Below, piece by piece: positions 6,268-14,404 of a stretch of DNA of 64,000 nucleotides. A program made the position numbers and the translations under genes. The stretch lies in the IMG/VR virus record IMGVR_UViG_3300006990_000027, positions 1 to 64,000 of that record. One strand, written 5' to 3'. The stretch comes from a virus. Each line of letters begins with the position of its first letter. The stretch's first letter is position 1. Below the pieces are notes generated by a model, which saw only the letters and a list, made by a program, of their open reading frames with translations, did no database searches and was not told where the DNA came from.

Positions 6268-6663
6268 ATGAAACACTTATTAAAAACTTTAGGATTAACC
6301 ATCGGAGCAATATTGCTTTCCGGTGCAATGTTCACCCAATTAACTGCTCAGGAAACACAGGAAACACCAACTCCTCAACAACAACCTAATGCACAGGTAA
6401 TGAAGTTACCTATTTTGGTTGATTGCGGACCTGCTGAGATTGTTGAAGCACTACTGAGAAAACACGGTGAAATACCGACAGCACAAGCATTAGTTACATG
6501 GGGTTTACCAAATGGGCAGTTTCTTAGAGGACCAATGGTTATTTGGGCAAACCCAAAAACCTTTTCAGTTTCGATTGTTATAATGCCTGCTCCAGATTTT
6601 GCATGTATTGTGATGCCAGGTGCAAACTTTGGTCCTGTGTCTAGCGAAGGCAAAGCAACATAA
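6268..6663 (+). CDS. exported late protein with signal peptide
   Basis: 131 aa. A classic signal peptide (basic KHLLK start, hydrophobic core LGLTIGAILLSGAMF, likely cleavage near LTAQE), then a Gln/Thr/Pro-rich linker and a compact C-terminal domain with two Cys (VDCGPAEI, FACIVMPG). It should act in the periplasm or envelope late in infection. No family recognised; a role in lysis or superinfection exclusion is possible but unsupported. Confidence 0.65.
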   Translation: MKHLLKTLGLTIGAILLSGAMFTQLTAQETQETPTPQQQPNAQVMKLPILVDCGPAEIVEALLRKHGEIPTAQALVTWGLPNGQFLRGPMVIWANPKTFSVSIVIMPAPDFACIVMPGANFGPVSSEGKAT

Positions 6664-6903
6664 ATGAAAGCACAATTACAAACCAACAAAGGCAAACTTA
6701 CTATTGAAATACCTGTAATCAACAGATATAAAGTAGTAGCAAAGCCTGAAACAACTGACGCAGACTTTGTTCAGTTCTGGACTTGGATCAAATACAATAC
6801 TGTTATTGATAGTAATTCAACACAGAAGGTTATTGGTTGTAATGCATCAATCCTCAACAAGATTAAATCTTCATGGGGTTCTAAGTTTTACTTCGACAAA
6901 TAG
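6664..6903 (+). CDS. 79-aa protein, unknown
   Basis: Starts at the base after the stop codon of the exported-protein gene, without a clear ribosome site, so probably translationally coupled. N-terminal beta segment (KGKLTIEIPVINRYKVV), then a Trp-rich helix. Followed by a promoter region for the next operon. No family recognised. Confidence 0.6.
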   Translation: MKAQLQTNKGKLTIEIPVINRYKVVAKPETTDADFVQFWTWIKYNTVIDSNSTQKVIGCNASILNKIKSSWGSKFYFDK

Positions 6904-6945
6904 TAACAAATCCTTACAATTGAGCAATTTCACTCATAAAACCTC

Positions 6946-6974
6946 TTGCTTTTTTTAAAAAGACTATATATAAT
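6946..6974 (+). promoter_or_regulatory. sigma-70-type promoter
   Basis: TTGCTT, 17-bp spacer, TATAAT, 26 nt before the ATG at 7001. Drives the 419-aa protein and clpP copy 2. Confidence 0.7.
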
Positions 6975-7000
6975 TTAAACAATACTTTATTTGGAGTTTT

Positions 7001-8260
7001 ATGCTGATGGCAAAAAGAAAACAACTTGTTAAAAGACCGAAGAGTGCATCCGTACCTGATTTTAAGGACAGTGCAGAGTGGGATGGTGCCTACTTTAGCA
7101 GATGCAAGGATCATGCATTTCAATATTATCGTTTAGAAAAGAAGAATAGCGATTTTAAAAGATATACATTAGATTGGGTAAAGACTAGTGACGAATGGAA
7201 AGACCAATATAACATTCTTACTAAAGCACCTGAGAATAGATTTAATAGTACATTAGGTTGCCTTTGTAATCTAACAAAACAAGGTATGCCAAATGTACAT
7301 CAAAAGTATAATGAATACTGGGAAAGTCTTCCAGGTACAATGGGAACTCCAAAGCCTCATTCAGAATACATTAATAAATGGTTAAGTGAAATACTTAATA
7401 TTGCACAAGACATTGTAGAAGAAAAAGAAGAAGAACAAAAGAAAGAAGATAAAGTACACAAACCTACTATACAAGAACGTATAAGAGATCAAGTTGCTAT
7501 AATGGTAGGAGACTTTGAACAAGCATTAGATGATTTTACAGATAAAAAGATTAAAGATTTTAAGGCGATTAAACCCCTACAAAAGTTGCGTCAACTACAA
7601 TGTAAACAACCACATGCTAGAAATATAACTGCATTTTACGAATTAGCAATTAGCGAATACAATGAATTATTAAATCCACCTGATACTTCTAAGTTTTCAG
7701 AACAAGAAAAAGATTATGCTAAACAACTAAAAGAAGCATATGCACACTACGACAAAAAAGATATTAAAAAACTATACGACTTTATGGTTTCTATTATTAG
7801 TGCATGTGATGCTATTATTGCAGAAAGTAAAGCAAATAGAAAGCCTAGAAAAATAAGCAGAAAGTCACCTGAAAAACTTACTGAAAAACTAAAATATAAA
7901 ATTTCCGATGAGAAATACGCAATTTCAAGTATTCTTCCACACAAACTAATTGGAGCAACATGTCTTGTTGTGTTTAATAGCAAGAATAGAAAACTTGGAA
8001 TATACTATACTAACATGGAAGATCCAACAGGAACTGGTAGAGAAGGAAGTGGATTGGCTCTTAAAGGTCAAACACTACAACGCTATAAAGAAAAAGAAAG
8101 CGTATGGTGGACTCTACGAAAACCTATGGAGCAATTACAAGAAGTCAAGAATCTCAATACACGTAAAAAGTTTGAAAACTGGATTGAGAAACTTACAACA
8201 ACCCCTACTATGATGAATGGTAGAATAAACCCAGAAACAATACTGATAGGAGTATATTAA
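7001..8260 (+). CDS. 419-aa protein of unknown function upstream of clpP
   Basis: Start is ATG 7001 or 7007, with GGAG just upstream. The N-terminal part (to about residue 130) is rich in Trp, Tyr and charged residues; a very acidic/basic linker follows ([12 protein letters not shown], about 145-156); the middle is helical; and a C-terminal alpha/beta domain begins near residue 305 ([21 protein letters not shown]). No catalytic motif recognised. Its stop overlaps the ATG of clpP, so the two are co-expressed. It could be a ClpP partner, adaptor or substrate, but this rests on position only. Confidence 0.75.
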   Translation: MLMAKRKQLVKRPKSASVPDFKDSAEWDGAYFSRCKDHAFQYYRLEKKNSDFKRYTLDWVKTSDEWKDQYNILTKAPENRFNSTLGCLCNLTKQGMPNVHQKYNEYWESLPGTMGTPKPHSEYINKWLSEILNIAQDIVEEKEEEQKKEDKVHKPTIQERIRDQVAIMVGDFEQALDDFTDKKIKDFKAIKPLQKLRQLQCKQPHARNITAFYELAISEYNELLNPPDTSKFSEQEKDYAKQLKEAYAHYDKKDIKKLYDFMVSIISACDAIIAESKANRKPRKISRKSPEKLTEKLKYKISDEKYAISSILPHKLIGATCLVVFNSKNRKLGIYYTNMEDPTGTGREGSGLALKGQTLQRYKEKESVWWTLRKPMEQLQEVKNLNTRKKFENWIEKLTTTPTMMNGRINPETILIGVY

Positions 8261-8853
8261 TGAGTAACCTAATCCCAATGGTCGTTGAAAAAGAACAGAA
8301 TGGCGAAAGAGCATATGACATCTTTTCAAGACTATTAAAAGAACGAATTGTTTTTCTAAACGGTCCAGTTCATGATGCAGTAGCACACACAGTTACAGCA
8401 CAATTGATTTTATTGGAATCACAAAACCGTGATAAACCAATTAACTTTTATATTAATTCACCAGGGGGTGTAGTAAGCAGTGGTATGGCAATATATGATA
8501 CTATGCAATACATCAAATCACCTGTGTGGACTTACGTAATGGGACAAGCATGTTCAATGGGTAGTCTACTTGCACAAGCAGGAGAGCCAGGTAAACGTTA
8601 TATGTTACCACATGCTAGACACATGATACATCAACCAAGTGGTGGTGCTAGTGGACAAGCAACTGATATTCAAATTCATGCAGAAGAAATTATTAAGTTG
8701 AAAAAAGAACTTACACACATTTATGAAAAACATAATTCTAAAGGAAAAACATTTGATGAATTAAGTAATGACATGGAACGTGATAAGTTTATGACTGCAC
8801 AAGAAGCACTTGATTATGGTCTAATTGATGAGATCTTCGAAAGAAGGGATTAA
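8260..8853 (+). CDS. clpP: ATP-dependent Clp protease proteolytic subunit
   Basis: 197 aa, close to bacterial ClpP throughout. Catalytic Ser99 (GQACSMGS), His124 (MIHQPSGG) and Asp175 (MERDKFM) are all present. The N-terminal [19 protein letters not shown] segment is the usual processed ClpP start, and the INSPGG loop is intact. It should form a serine-protease tetradecamer in the cytoplasm, opened by a ClpA or ClpX hexamer. It overlaps the 419-aa gene by one base. Second ClpP in the window (see 2431). Confidence 0.95.
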   Translation: MSNLIPMVVEKEQNGERAYDIFSRLLKERIVFLNGPVHDAVAHTVTAQLILLESQNRDKPINFYINSPGGVVSSGMAIYDTMQYIKSPVWTYVMGQACSMGSLLAQAGEPGKRYMLPHARHMIHQPSGGASGQATDIQIHAEEIIKLKKELTHIYEKHNSKGKTFDELSNDMERDKFMTAQEALDYGLIDEIFERRD

Positions 8854-8855
8854 AT

Positions 8856-9083
8856 ATGAATATAGCAAACAAAGACCCTAGCAAAGGACACTTTGCAGTT
8901 AGTATTGTAAAAAGTATATTTAGATTTATAGCATCAGGCCTAATGGCAGTTGCAGGATATATTTTATGGACAGCAAATGAGTACACTGATATTTTTATTG
9001 CTGATTCAGGCTTTTTATTAATGCTCGGAGGAGCAGTATTATTTTTAGCAGAAGTGCTAGGAATAGTCGAGGAGATAGTTTAA
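8856..9083 (+). CDS. two-helix membrane protein
   Basis: 75 aa. Two hydrophobic segments (FRFIASGLMAVAGYILW and FLLMLGGAVLFLAEVLGIV) separated by a short polar loop (NEYTDIF). It starts 2 nt after clpP, and its stop overlaps the next gene. Could be holin-like or an unknown inner-membrane protein. Confidence 0.6.
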   Translation: MNIANKDPSKGHFAVSIVKSIFRFIASGLMAVAGYILWTANEYTDIFIADSGFLLMLGGAVLFLAEVLGIVEEIV

Positions 9084-10180
9084 TGCCTGTGGCCACTTTT
9101 GGTGACAAACCCGAAGGGATTAGAGTTGAACAACTTGATTTAAAATCAGGCGAGTTTAACGGGGAATGGATCAAAGGTGGCCCACTACAAGATTTTAGTT
9201 CTGTAGGTATACTAGACAAAGCAACTGCAACTGTTTTAACTATAATGGACGGATTTGTTGTTGTTGATAAGATTAAAACTAATGCACTTATGGGCGATAT
9301 ACAAGTACAAGGTAACGCAGACTTTGTTGGTAATGTTCATGTAAAAGGTACACTAGAAGTTGACAGTCTTGTTACTAAAGAACTTATTGCTGATGAAAAA
9401 ACAGAACGTCAGTTTATAGAATTCACACACAAAAACAAACGTAAATCAAATGTTGGCACAGGCTTCTTATGGAGTGGTGGCAAATATAGTAAACAATTCA
9501 TTTACAAAAACAATCCAGATAGATTTTGGTCTACCGAACCTATAGACATACATAAAGATCGTTCGTTTATGATTGACGGCAATGATGTATTATCATTTGA
9601 TACACTAGGCGGAACTGTTCGTAAAAGTAGTTTACAAGAAGTAGGCACTTTACGTAATTTAAATGTTGCAGGACGTCTAAGTGTTGCTGAAACATTGTTC
9701 TTTGATCCCAACTTAGATAGACTAGGTATTGGTACAGATAAACCTGCAGGCGATTTAGCAGTATATAACTTTGCTAATGACACTAATATTATTATTGATG
9801 CTGAGGATGGTGATGCTAAAATTGGAACATATAATAATAAAAATTTACGTATAATAACAGATGACCAAGCACGTATTAAAGTAAGTTTTAATGGTGATGT
9901 TACAATTGGTCAAGAAGGCAATACTAGCAGTACACATCGTGTTTACGGTAAACTAGGCATTGGTGTAAAAAATCCTTCAGAGGATTTAGAAGTTGCAGGT
10001 AACATACGTTTTCAAAATCGTTTGTTTATGGTTGCGGACAAGCCGCCAACTAACGGACACTGGAACAAAGGTGACACAGTGTGGAATGAAAATCCAAAAA
10101 ATACTGCTCCCATTGGTTGGGTATGTACAGCCAGTGGTACACCGGGTAACTGGTCACCATGGGGATTTATCGGAACATAA
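9083..10180 (+). CDS. tail fibre-type structural protein
   Basis: 365 aa. N-terminal beta region, then repeated short turns typical of trimeric fibres (GDIQVQGNADFVGNVHVKG; LGIGTDKPAGDL; LGIGVKNPSEDL). The C-terminus has KGDTVWNENPKNTAPIGWVC and ends WSPWGFIGT, which resembles the tip domain of many phage fibres that touches surface glycans. It overlaps the previous stop by one base. Probably a receptor-binding or accessory fibre. Confidence 0.75.
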   Translation: MPVATFGDKPEGIRVEQLDLKSGEFNGEWIKGGPLQDFSSVGILDKATATVLTIMDGFVVVDKIKTNALMGDIQVQGNADFVGNVHVKGTLEVDSLVTKELIADEKTERQFIEFTHKNKRKSNVGTGFLWSGGKYSKQFIYKNNPDRFWSTEPIDIHKDRSFMIDGNDVLSFDTLGGTVRKSSLQEVGTLRNLNVAGRLSVAETLFFDPNLDRLGIGTDKPAGDLAVYNFANDTNIIIDAEDGDAKIGTYNNKNLRIITDDQARIKVSFNGDVTIGQEGNTSSTHRVYGKLGIGVKNPSEDLEVAGNIRFQNRLFMVADKPPTNGHWNKGDTVWNENPKNTAPIGWVCTASGTPGNWSPWGFIGT

Positions 10181-10210
10181 TACTGCCATATTAATAATTT
10201 TATTAGAAAA

Positions 10211-10218
10211 GATAAATA
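10211..10218 (+). promoter_or_regulatory. late promoter (GATAAATA), leaderless geometry
   Basis: Ends 5 nt before the ATG at 10224. No Shine-Dalgarno. Confidence 0.7.
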
Positions 10219-10223
10219 TTGAT

Positions 10224-10562
10224 ATGAGCAATAATAAGACAATAATTTTTAAAAATTTTCAAAACGAGCCTGATAAGATCAAACGTGATGTACGATGGTG
10301 GGACTTGTACGCTAAGGTATCGCCTATCTTATATATTATAATCGGAATAGTATTATGGTACTTTGGATCAATCGATTGGCAAATTATTGCCGGCATTGGT
10401 GCAGGTGTATTTGCTATGACGGCTGTTACATGGTGGTTTTGGACAGTACATACTATTGGCACTATTGCAGACAGAACAGCAAAAGCAGAATTAAATGTTC
10501 AAACCGTATTATCCGAAATACGTGATATTAAAAACTTAGTCAAAGACATTCGCGGCAAGTAA
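10224..10562 (+). CDS. two-TM membrane protein with C-terminal coil
   Basis: 112 aa from ATG 10224; an in-frame upstream extension overlaps the fibre gene and is rejected because the late promoter sits just upstream of this ATG. Two membrane helices (ILYIIIGIVLWYFG; IIAGIGAGVFAMTAVTWWF) are followed by a coiled coil (AELNVQTVLSEIRDIKNLVKD). Holin-like or virion-linked membrane protein; not resolved further. Confidence 0.7.
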   Translation: MSNNKTIIFKNFQNEPDKIKRDVRWWDLYAKVSPILYIIIGIVLWYFGSIDWQIIAGIGAGVFAMTAVTWWFWTVHTIGTIADRTAKAELNVQTVLSEIRDIKNLVKDIRGK

Positions 10563-10565
10563 ATA
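10558..10565 (+). promoter_or_regulatory. late promoter (AGTAAATA), leaderless geometry
   Basis: Overlaps the stop of the previous gene and ends 5 nt before the ATG at 10571. No Shine-Dalgarno. Confidence 0.6.
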
Positions 10566-10570
10566 CACTT

Positions 10571-11188
10571 ATGAAGTATGTTACCGTTATAGGCAACGGG
10601 GAAAGCCGTAAGAATTTTGACCTGTATACATTGGAATGGTTAGGAAGTACTATTGGAACTAATGCTGTTCATAGAGACTTTCATCCAGATCAATTAGTTT
10701 GCTGTGACAGACGTATGGTACAAGAAGCAGTAAACAATTCATACGAAAATCCTGTACACACTAGAAGCGATTGGTACAAGCAATTTAGTTTTTGGCGTAA
10801 TGTATTGTGCTTACCAGAACTTCCATACCAAGGCGAAAAGCGACAAGACGATCCGTGGCATTGGGGAAGTGGAGGACATGCATTAAACTTGGCATGTACT
10901 ATTCAACCTGAGTATGTAGTGATGCTAGGATTTGATTTATGGGGTAATAATAACACATTTAATAACGTCTATAAAAGCACAGATAATTATAACAATCAAG
11001 ATAAGCCTGCTACTGATCCTAGTTATTGGATATATCAAACTGCTAAACTGTTTGAACACTATCCTAATATAAAGTTTTTACAAATACAGCCTGACGAATG
11101 GGAACCACCAGAACAATGGGATCATTTTGATAATTTTTTTATCGATAATTACGAAAATTTAAAAAAACTTATTGACAAAAACAAATAA
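10571..11188 (+). CDS. GNGxS-motif glycosyltransferase-like protein (DUF115/GT42-like)
   Basis: 205 aa. The N-terminal VIGNGESRKNFDL loop, then GTNAVHRDFHPDQLVCCDRRM, is typical of Rossmann-like proteins related to DUF115 and GT42 sialyltransferases, where G-N-G-x-S binds the nucleotide sugar. A second motif, HWGSGGHALNLAC with VVMLGFDLWG, matches the later part of that fold. Its position directly before the queD-Kdo operon supports a role in surface sugar transfer. Donor and acceptor unknown. Confidence 0.6.
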   Translation: MKYVTVIGNGESRKNFDLYTLEWLGSTIGTNAVHRDFHPDQLVCCDRRMVQEAVNNSYENPVHTRSDWYKQFSFWRNVLCLPELPYQGEKRQDDPWHWGSGGHALNLACTIQPEYVVMLGFDLWGNNNTFNNVYKSTDNYNNQDKPATDPSYWIYQTAKLFEHYPNIKFLQIQPDEWEPPEQWDHFDNFFIDNYENLKKLIDKNK

Positions 11189-11199
11189 TCTGCTATAAT
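11172..11199 (+). promoter_or_regulatory. sigma-70-type promoter upstream of the queD-kds operon
   Basis: TTGACA, 16-bp spacer, TATAAT. The -10 box ends 6 nt before an ATG at 11206, again leaderless geometry. Confidence 0.8.
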
Positions 11200-11205
11200 A
11201 GTGCT

Positions 11206-11337
11206 ATGTTTATAGAAAATTTTCACCAACAGGTAAATTGGCATATATACATACATCAAGGACTTGGCGTCAACCCTTCTAATTCTGCCGCCCATAAAAT
11301 AATACAAGTAGGAGAAAATTATGGGAATACATTATAG
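11206..11337 (+). CDS. 43-aa leader ORF overlapping queD
   Basis: Short frame starting at the predicted +1 of the promoter and ending 17 nt inside queD, whose own AGGAG site lies within it. Sequence such as HIYIHQGLGVNPSNSAAHK is not low-complexity. It may be a real small protein or a leader peptide that couples translation into queD. Support is positional only. Confidence 0.4.
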   Translation: MFIENFHQQVNWHIYIHQGLGVNPSNSAAHKIIQVGENYGNTL

Positions 11338-11791
11338 TACAAAACATTACGGACACAACATTGGTTTATCAGCGGTGTTCAGACAACCTAACGCAGATCA
11401 TTCACACTGCCATCTGTTACATGGTTATAGTCTAGCATTTACATTTACATTTGGTTGCAAAGAACTAGACAATAAAAATTGGGCAGTAGACTTTGGTGGA
11501 CTAAAACAAATCAAAGCATGGCTTGAAGATAACTTTGATCATAAAGTAGCAGTTGACAAACGAGATCCGCACATGGATGTAATGGAACAACTTGAAGCAC
11601 TTGACCTTGCAGAGATTAGAGTCTTTGATGGTGTTGGTGCAGAGAAGTTTGCTGAACATGCCTTTAACTTTGCAGACAAACTGATTAGAGAACAAAGCAA
11701 CAATCGTTGTTATGTTGTAAGAGTTGAGTGTGCAGAACACGGTGCTAATTCAGCAATTTATGAGGCTCGAAGATCTATACTCGAGGCATAA
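11321..11791 (+). CDS. queD: 6-carboxytetrahydropterin synthase / PTPS-family protein
   Basis: 156 aa. Matches the QueD/PTPS subfamily with SAVFRQ, a His-rich DHSHCHLLHGY segment (candidate catalytic Cys30, zinc His34), AVDFGGLKQIKAWL and the C-terminal CAEHGANSAIY motif. Compared with E. coli QueD, the first zinc His (AAH) and the second His of LHGH are not in their usual places; the extra His residues at 27 and 29 may compensate, as in the proteobacterial HSHC subfamily. QueD makes 6-carboxytetrahydropterin, a precursor of preQ0. With the DpdA-like gene at 61343 this points to 7-deazaguanine DNA modification. Strong AGGAG before the ATG. Confidence 0.85.
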   Translation: MGIHYSTKHYGHNIGLSAVFRQPNADHSHCHLLHGYSLAFTFTFGCKELDNKNWAVDFGGLKQIKAWLEDNFDHKVAVDKRDPHMDVMEQLEALDLAEIRVFDGVGAEKFAEHAFNFADKLIREQSNNRCYVVRVECAEHGANSAIYEARRSILEA

Positions 11792-11792
11792 T

Positions 11793-12122
11793 ATGAGATA
11801 TACACATTGGAGAGTCGGAGGCAAAATAGTTAAAGAAGATGAAAACTATATTGTAAAAGACAATACAGAACTTAATAATTTAGTTGTATCAAGTACTAGA
11901 CTAAACAGAAGAAAAAGCACTAGAGGACATAAACACGACGGACAAGAAGAAGTGTATATGTTTATTGAAGGTGTTGGTAAAATGGAACTTGATGATGAAA
12001 CAATTAAAGTACAACCAGGTGATACAGTATTAATCAAAGACGGTGTATTCCATCGTGTACATGCAGGTATGCATGATGATTTATATTTTATTTGTGTGTT
12101 CGATGGAGGGAGAAACCATTGA
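11793..12122 (+). CDS. single-domain cupin
   Basis: 109 aa from the ATG at 11793, one base after the queD stop. Cupin motif 1 is RGHKHDGQEEVYMFIEGVG and motif 2 is PGDTVLIKDGVFHRVHA, giving the metal-binding His, His, Glu, His set. Such cupins act as sugar-phosphate isomerases or epimerases or bind small ligands. Lying between queD and kdsA it may work in sugar metabolism; substrate unknown. Confidence 0.8.
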   Translation: MRYTHWRVGGKIVKEDENYIVKDNTELNNLVVSSTRLNRRKSTRGHKHDGQEEVYMFIEGVGKMELDDETIKVQPGDTVLIKDGVFHRVHAGMHDDLYFICVFDGGRNH

Positions 12123-12898
12123 GAATTATAGCAGGACCATGTCAACATGAAACACTAGAACAGAGTTTAAGAATTGCTGTAGAGTGTAGTCGTGTTTGTA
12201 GAAAATATGGTATTGAATATATTTTTAAAGCAAGTTTTGATAAAGCAAATCGTTCTAATCTAAAGGGTATTCGAGGCTTAGGTCTTAAAACAACTATGGA
12301 TGACTTTGCAATTATTAAAGACAAAGTAAAAAATCCTTTTAAGATAGTTACTGATGTACACAACATAAATGAAATTCTTAAAATAGGTGCATACTATAAT
12401 GACATTGTAGATGTATTACAAATCCCTGCATTCTTGTGTAGACAAACTGACCTAGTACAGGCGGCATGTAAAACAGGAAAGATTGTAAATATTAAAAAGG
12501 GACAATTTCTAGCACCTTGGGACGTTGATAATATACTTTCAAAAACAGAAGGTGCAAAAGAAGTTTGGATAACTGAAAGGGGAACTAGTTTTGGATATAA
12601 CACTCTTGTGGTGGATTATACTGGTCTTGACTATATGCTCAACAATATTGATGCTGATGTCGTGTTTGATGTTACGCACTCTGTCCAAAAACCCGGAGGA
12701 CACGGGACTAGTAGCGGCGGCAATCGTGATTATGTGCCTGGGTTGGCTCGTGCTGGGAGTGCTCTTGGGGTCAGAAATTTCTTTTTAGAAGTTCATCATG
12801 ATCCAGACAATGCACCTAGTGATGGTCCAAACGCATTACATTTAAAAGACTTTGAAAAGGTAGTAGATGAAATCCACCGCTATTCTTATACCGGCTAG
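12119..12898 (+). CDS. kdsA: 3-deoxy-D-manno-octulosonate 8-phosphate synthase
   Basis: 259 aa from a TTG at 12119 with GGAGGGAG about 8 nt upstream; the TTG overlaps the cupin stop (TTGA). KdsA motifs are clear: IAGPCQHE, FKASFDKANRSN, TDVHNINE, DVLQIPAFLCRQTDL, KKGQFLAPWD, TERGTSFGYN, THSVQKPGG and SDGPNALHL. It condenses phosphoenolpyruvate with arabinose 5-phosphate to give Kdo 8-phosphate, the core sugar of lipopolysaccharide and some capsules. Length is near the family norm. Overlaps kdsB by 32 nt. Confidence 0.95.
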   Translation: MRIIAGPCQHETLEQSLRIAVECSRVCRKYGIEYIFKASFDKANRSNLKGIRGLGLKTTMDDFAIIKDKVKNPFKIVTDVHNINEILKIGAYYNDIVDVLQIPAFLCRQTDLVQAACKTGKIVNIKKGQFLAPWDVDNILSKTEGAKEVWITERGTSFGYNTLVVDYTGLDYMLNNIDADVVFDVTHSVQKPGGHGTSSGGNRDYVPGLARAGSALGVRNFFLEVHHDPDNAPSDGPNALHLKDFEKVVDEIHRYSYTG

Positions 12899-13538
12899 AT
12901 ACGGTAGCACACGCTTTCCTGGTAAACCACTTGCTATGCTTAATGGTGTTCCTATGATAAAGCGAGTGTATGACGCTTGTACAGCGTCTAAGATACCAAC
13001 ATACGTGCTTACTGATCATCAAGACATTTATAATGTTATTGGTCCAAATTGTATTATGGACAATGATGATTATGAAAATGGTACTGAACGAATTGCAGGT
13101 GCAGTTAAGAAAAGTGCATTACTAGACGAGTATGATCAGTTTGTAAATGTACAAGGTGATATGCCTGATGTAACATTACAAATGATAGAGCGATGCATAT
13201 GGCATTTGCAACATTATCAAATAACTACGTTGTGGACAGACATGCCCAAAGAAATGCAAGACGATCCTAATAGTGTTAAGATGATTCGATCAGGCGATAA
13301 AGCATTATGGTTTGGTAGAGGTATTACAGGATACGGACATTGGCATTTAGGTATATACGGATACTCACGCAACGTATTAGAATTTTATAATACTTACGAA
13401 ATTGAACAAGAAGAACAAGTTGAGAAGTTAGAGCAATTACGCTGGCTTAAAGCAGGTTGGGATATAGGATGCCTACATGCTGATTTTAATGGAGTAGAAA
13501 TAAACACTCCCGAGGACATTGATAGATGGCAAAACTAG
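12867..13538 (+). CDS. kdsB: CMP-Kdo synthetase
   Basis: 223 aa. The N-terminal nucleotide-binding signature (ILIPARYGSTRFPGKPLA), VLTDHQDI, ENGTERIAGA and VNVQGDMPD are those of KdsB, which activates Kdo with CTP. Slightly short compared with bacterial KdsB (about 245 aa). Paired with kdsA it completes the supply of CMP-Kdo except for the phosphatase KdsC; the HAD protein at 14401 or 33443 could in principle cover that, which is speculation. Confidence 0.93.
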   Translation: MKSTAILIPARYGSTRFPGKPLAMLNGVPMIKRVYDACTASKIPTYVLTDHQDIYNVIGPNCIMDNDDYENGTERIAGAVKKSALLDEYDQFVNVQGDMPDVTLQMIERCIWHLQHYQITTLWTDMPKEMQDDPNSVKMIRSGDKALWFGRGITGYGHWHLGIYGYSRNVLEFYNTYEIEQEEQVEKLEQLRWLKAGWDIGCLHADFNGVEINTPEDIDRWQN

Positions 13539-14404
13539 ACAAATCACAATACACAAAAGAACAGTGGAAAATTATTCGTGAAAAGCGTCGAAAAGAAAAG
13601 CAAGATAAATTAGAAGCCAAGTTACGCATTGCTAGTGAAGAACAAAAAACAAAAGATTGGCAAGAACTTTATGGAGAACGTGCACCTGATAAATTACATA
13701 AACAAAATTATGTATTATGTTTAAAACACGGTAACAAATATTCTAGTCAATATGTAAATGTATTGTACAGTATGGTAAAACGTAACCTAACTATTCCTTT
13801 TAAGTTTGTTTGTCTTACAGATGATCCTAGAGGCTTAGATAAAGACATTCAATGTTTAGAGTTACCAAAAGAACTTTCAGGTTGGTGGTGTAAACCATAT
13901 ATGTATAGTGCAAATTTACCTCTAGCACAAGATAGTACAATTTTATATATGGATCTTGATGTAGTTATTAGTGGTAACCTAAATAAATTGTTTGAATACG
14001 AAACAGATGATTGGTGTGTTATCAGAGATTTTACAAGAGCAATGCAACCTAAATGGGAAAAGTATAATAGTTCTGTAATTAGATTTAAGTTAGGTCAACT
14101 CAATCATGTATGGACAGACTTTATTAAAGATCCAAAAGCAATTATCCAAAAACACTTTGGAGATCAAGACTGGTTATGGACAGCGGCAAAAGGTACAGCC
14201 AAAACTTGGCCTGATGAATGGATACAAAGTTGGAAATGGGAAATACGTAAAGATAGATCTTTACAAAGCGGTGCAAAAGGTAATAGAAAATTTAGTAAAG
14301 TAGAAGATGTAGTACCACCTAGTCAATGTTGTATTTGTGTCTTTCACGGTGACCCAAATCCTCATATGTGTGAAGATCCGTGGGTAAGGAATAATTGGAC
14401 ATGA
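13526..14404 (+). CDS. glycosyltransferase (GT8-like, DxD)
   Basis: 292 aa. A highly charged N-terminal helix (to about residue 55), then HGNKYSSQYVNVLYSM, KFVCLTDD, a DxD metal site in LYMDLDVVISG (Asp143, Asp145) and a C-terminal FHGDPNPH. This order fits retaining GT8-like enzymes. It overlaps kdsB by 13 nt and shares ATGA with the next gene. It likely adds a sugar to a surface glycan of the host or virion; donor unknown. Confidence 0.8.
   Translation: MAKLDKSQYTKEQWKIIREKRRKEKQDKLEAKLRIASEEQKTKDWQELYGERAPDKLHKQNYVLCLKHGNKYSSQYVNVLYSMVKRNLTIPFKFVCLTDDPRGLDKDIQCLELPKELSGWWCKPYMYSANLPLAQDSTILYMDLDVVISGNLNKLFEYETDDWCVIRDFTRAMQPKWEKYNSSVIRFKLGQLNHVWTDFIKDPKAIIQKHFGDQDWLWTAAKGTAKTWPDEWIQSWKWEIRKDRSLQSGAKGNRKFSKVEDVVPPSQCCICVFHGDPNPHMCEDPWVRNNWT

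Noticed and set aside
9993-10223. 77-residue N-terminal extension of the membrane protein at 10224
   Set aside because: Overlaps the fibre gene in another frame; the late promoter sits directly before the inner ATG.
11200-11320. Possible preQ1 riboswitch before queD
   Set aside because: No recognisable preQ1-type hairpin with an A-rich tail; a small ORF fills the region.
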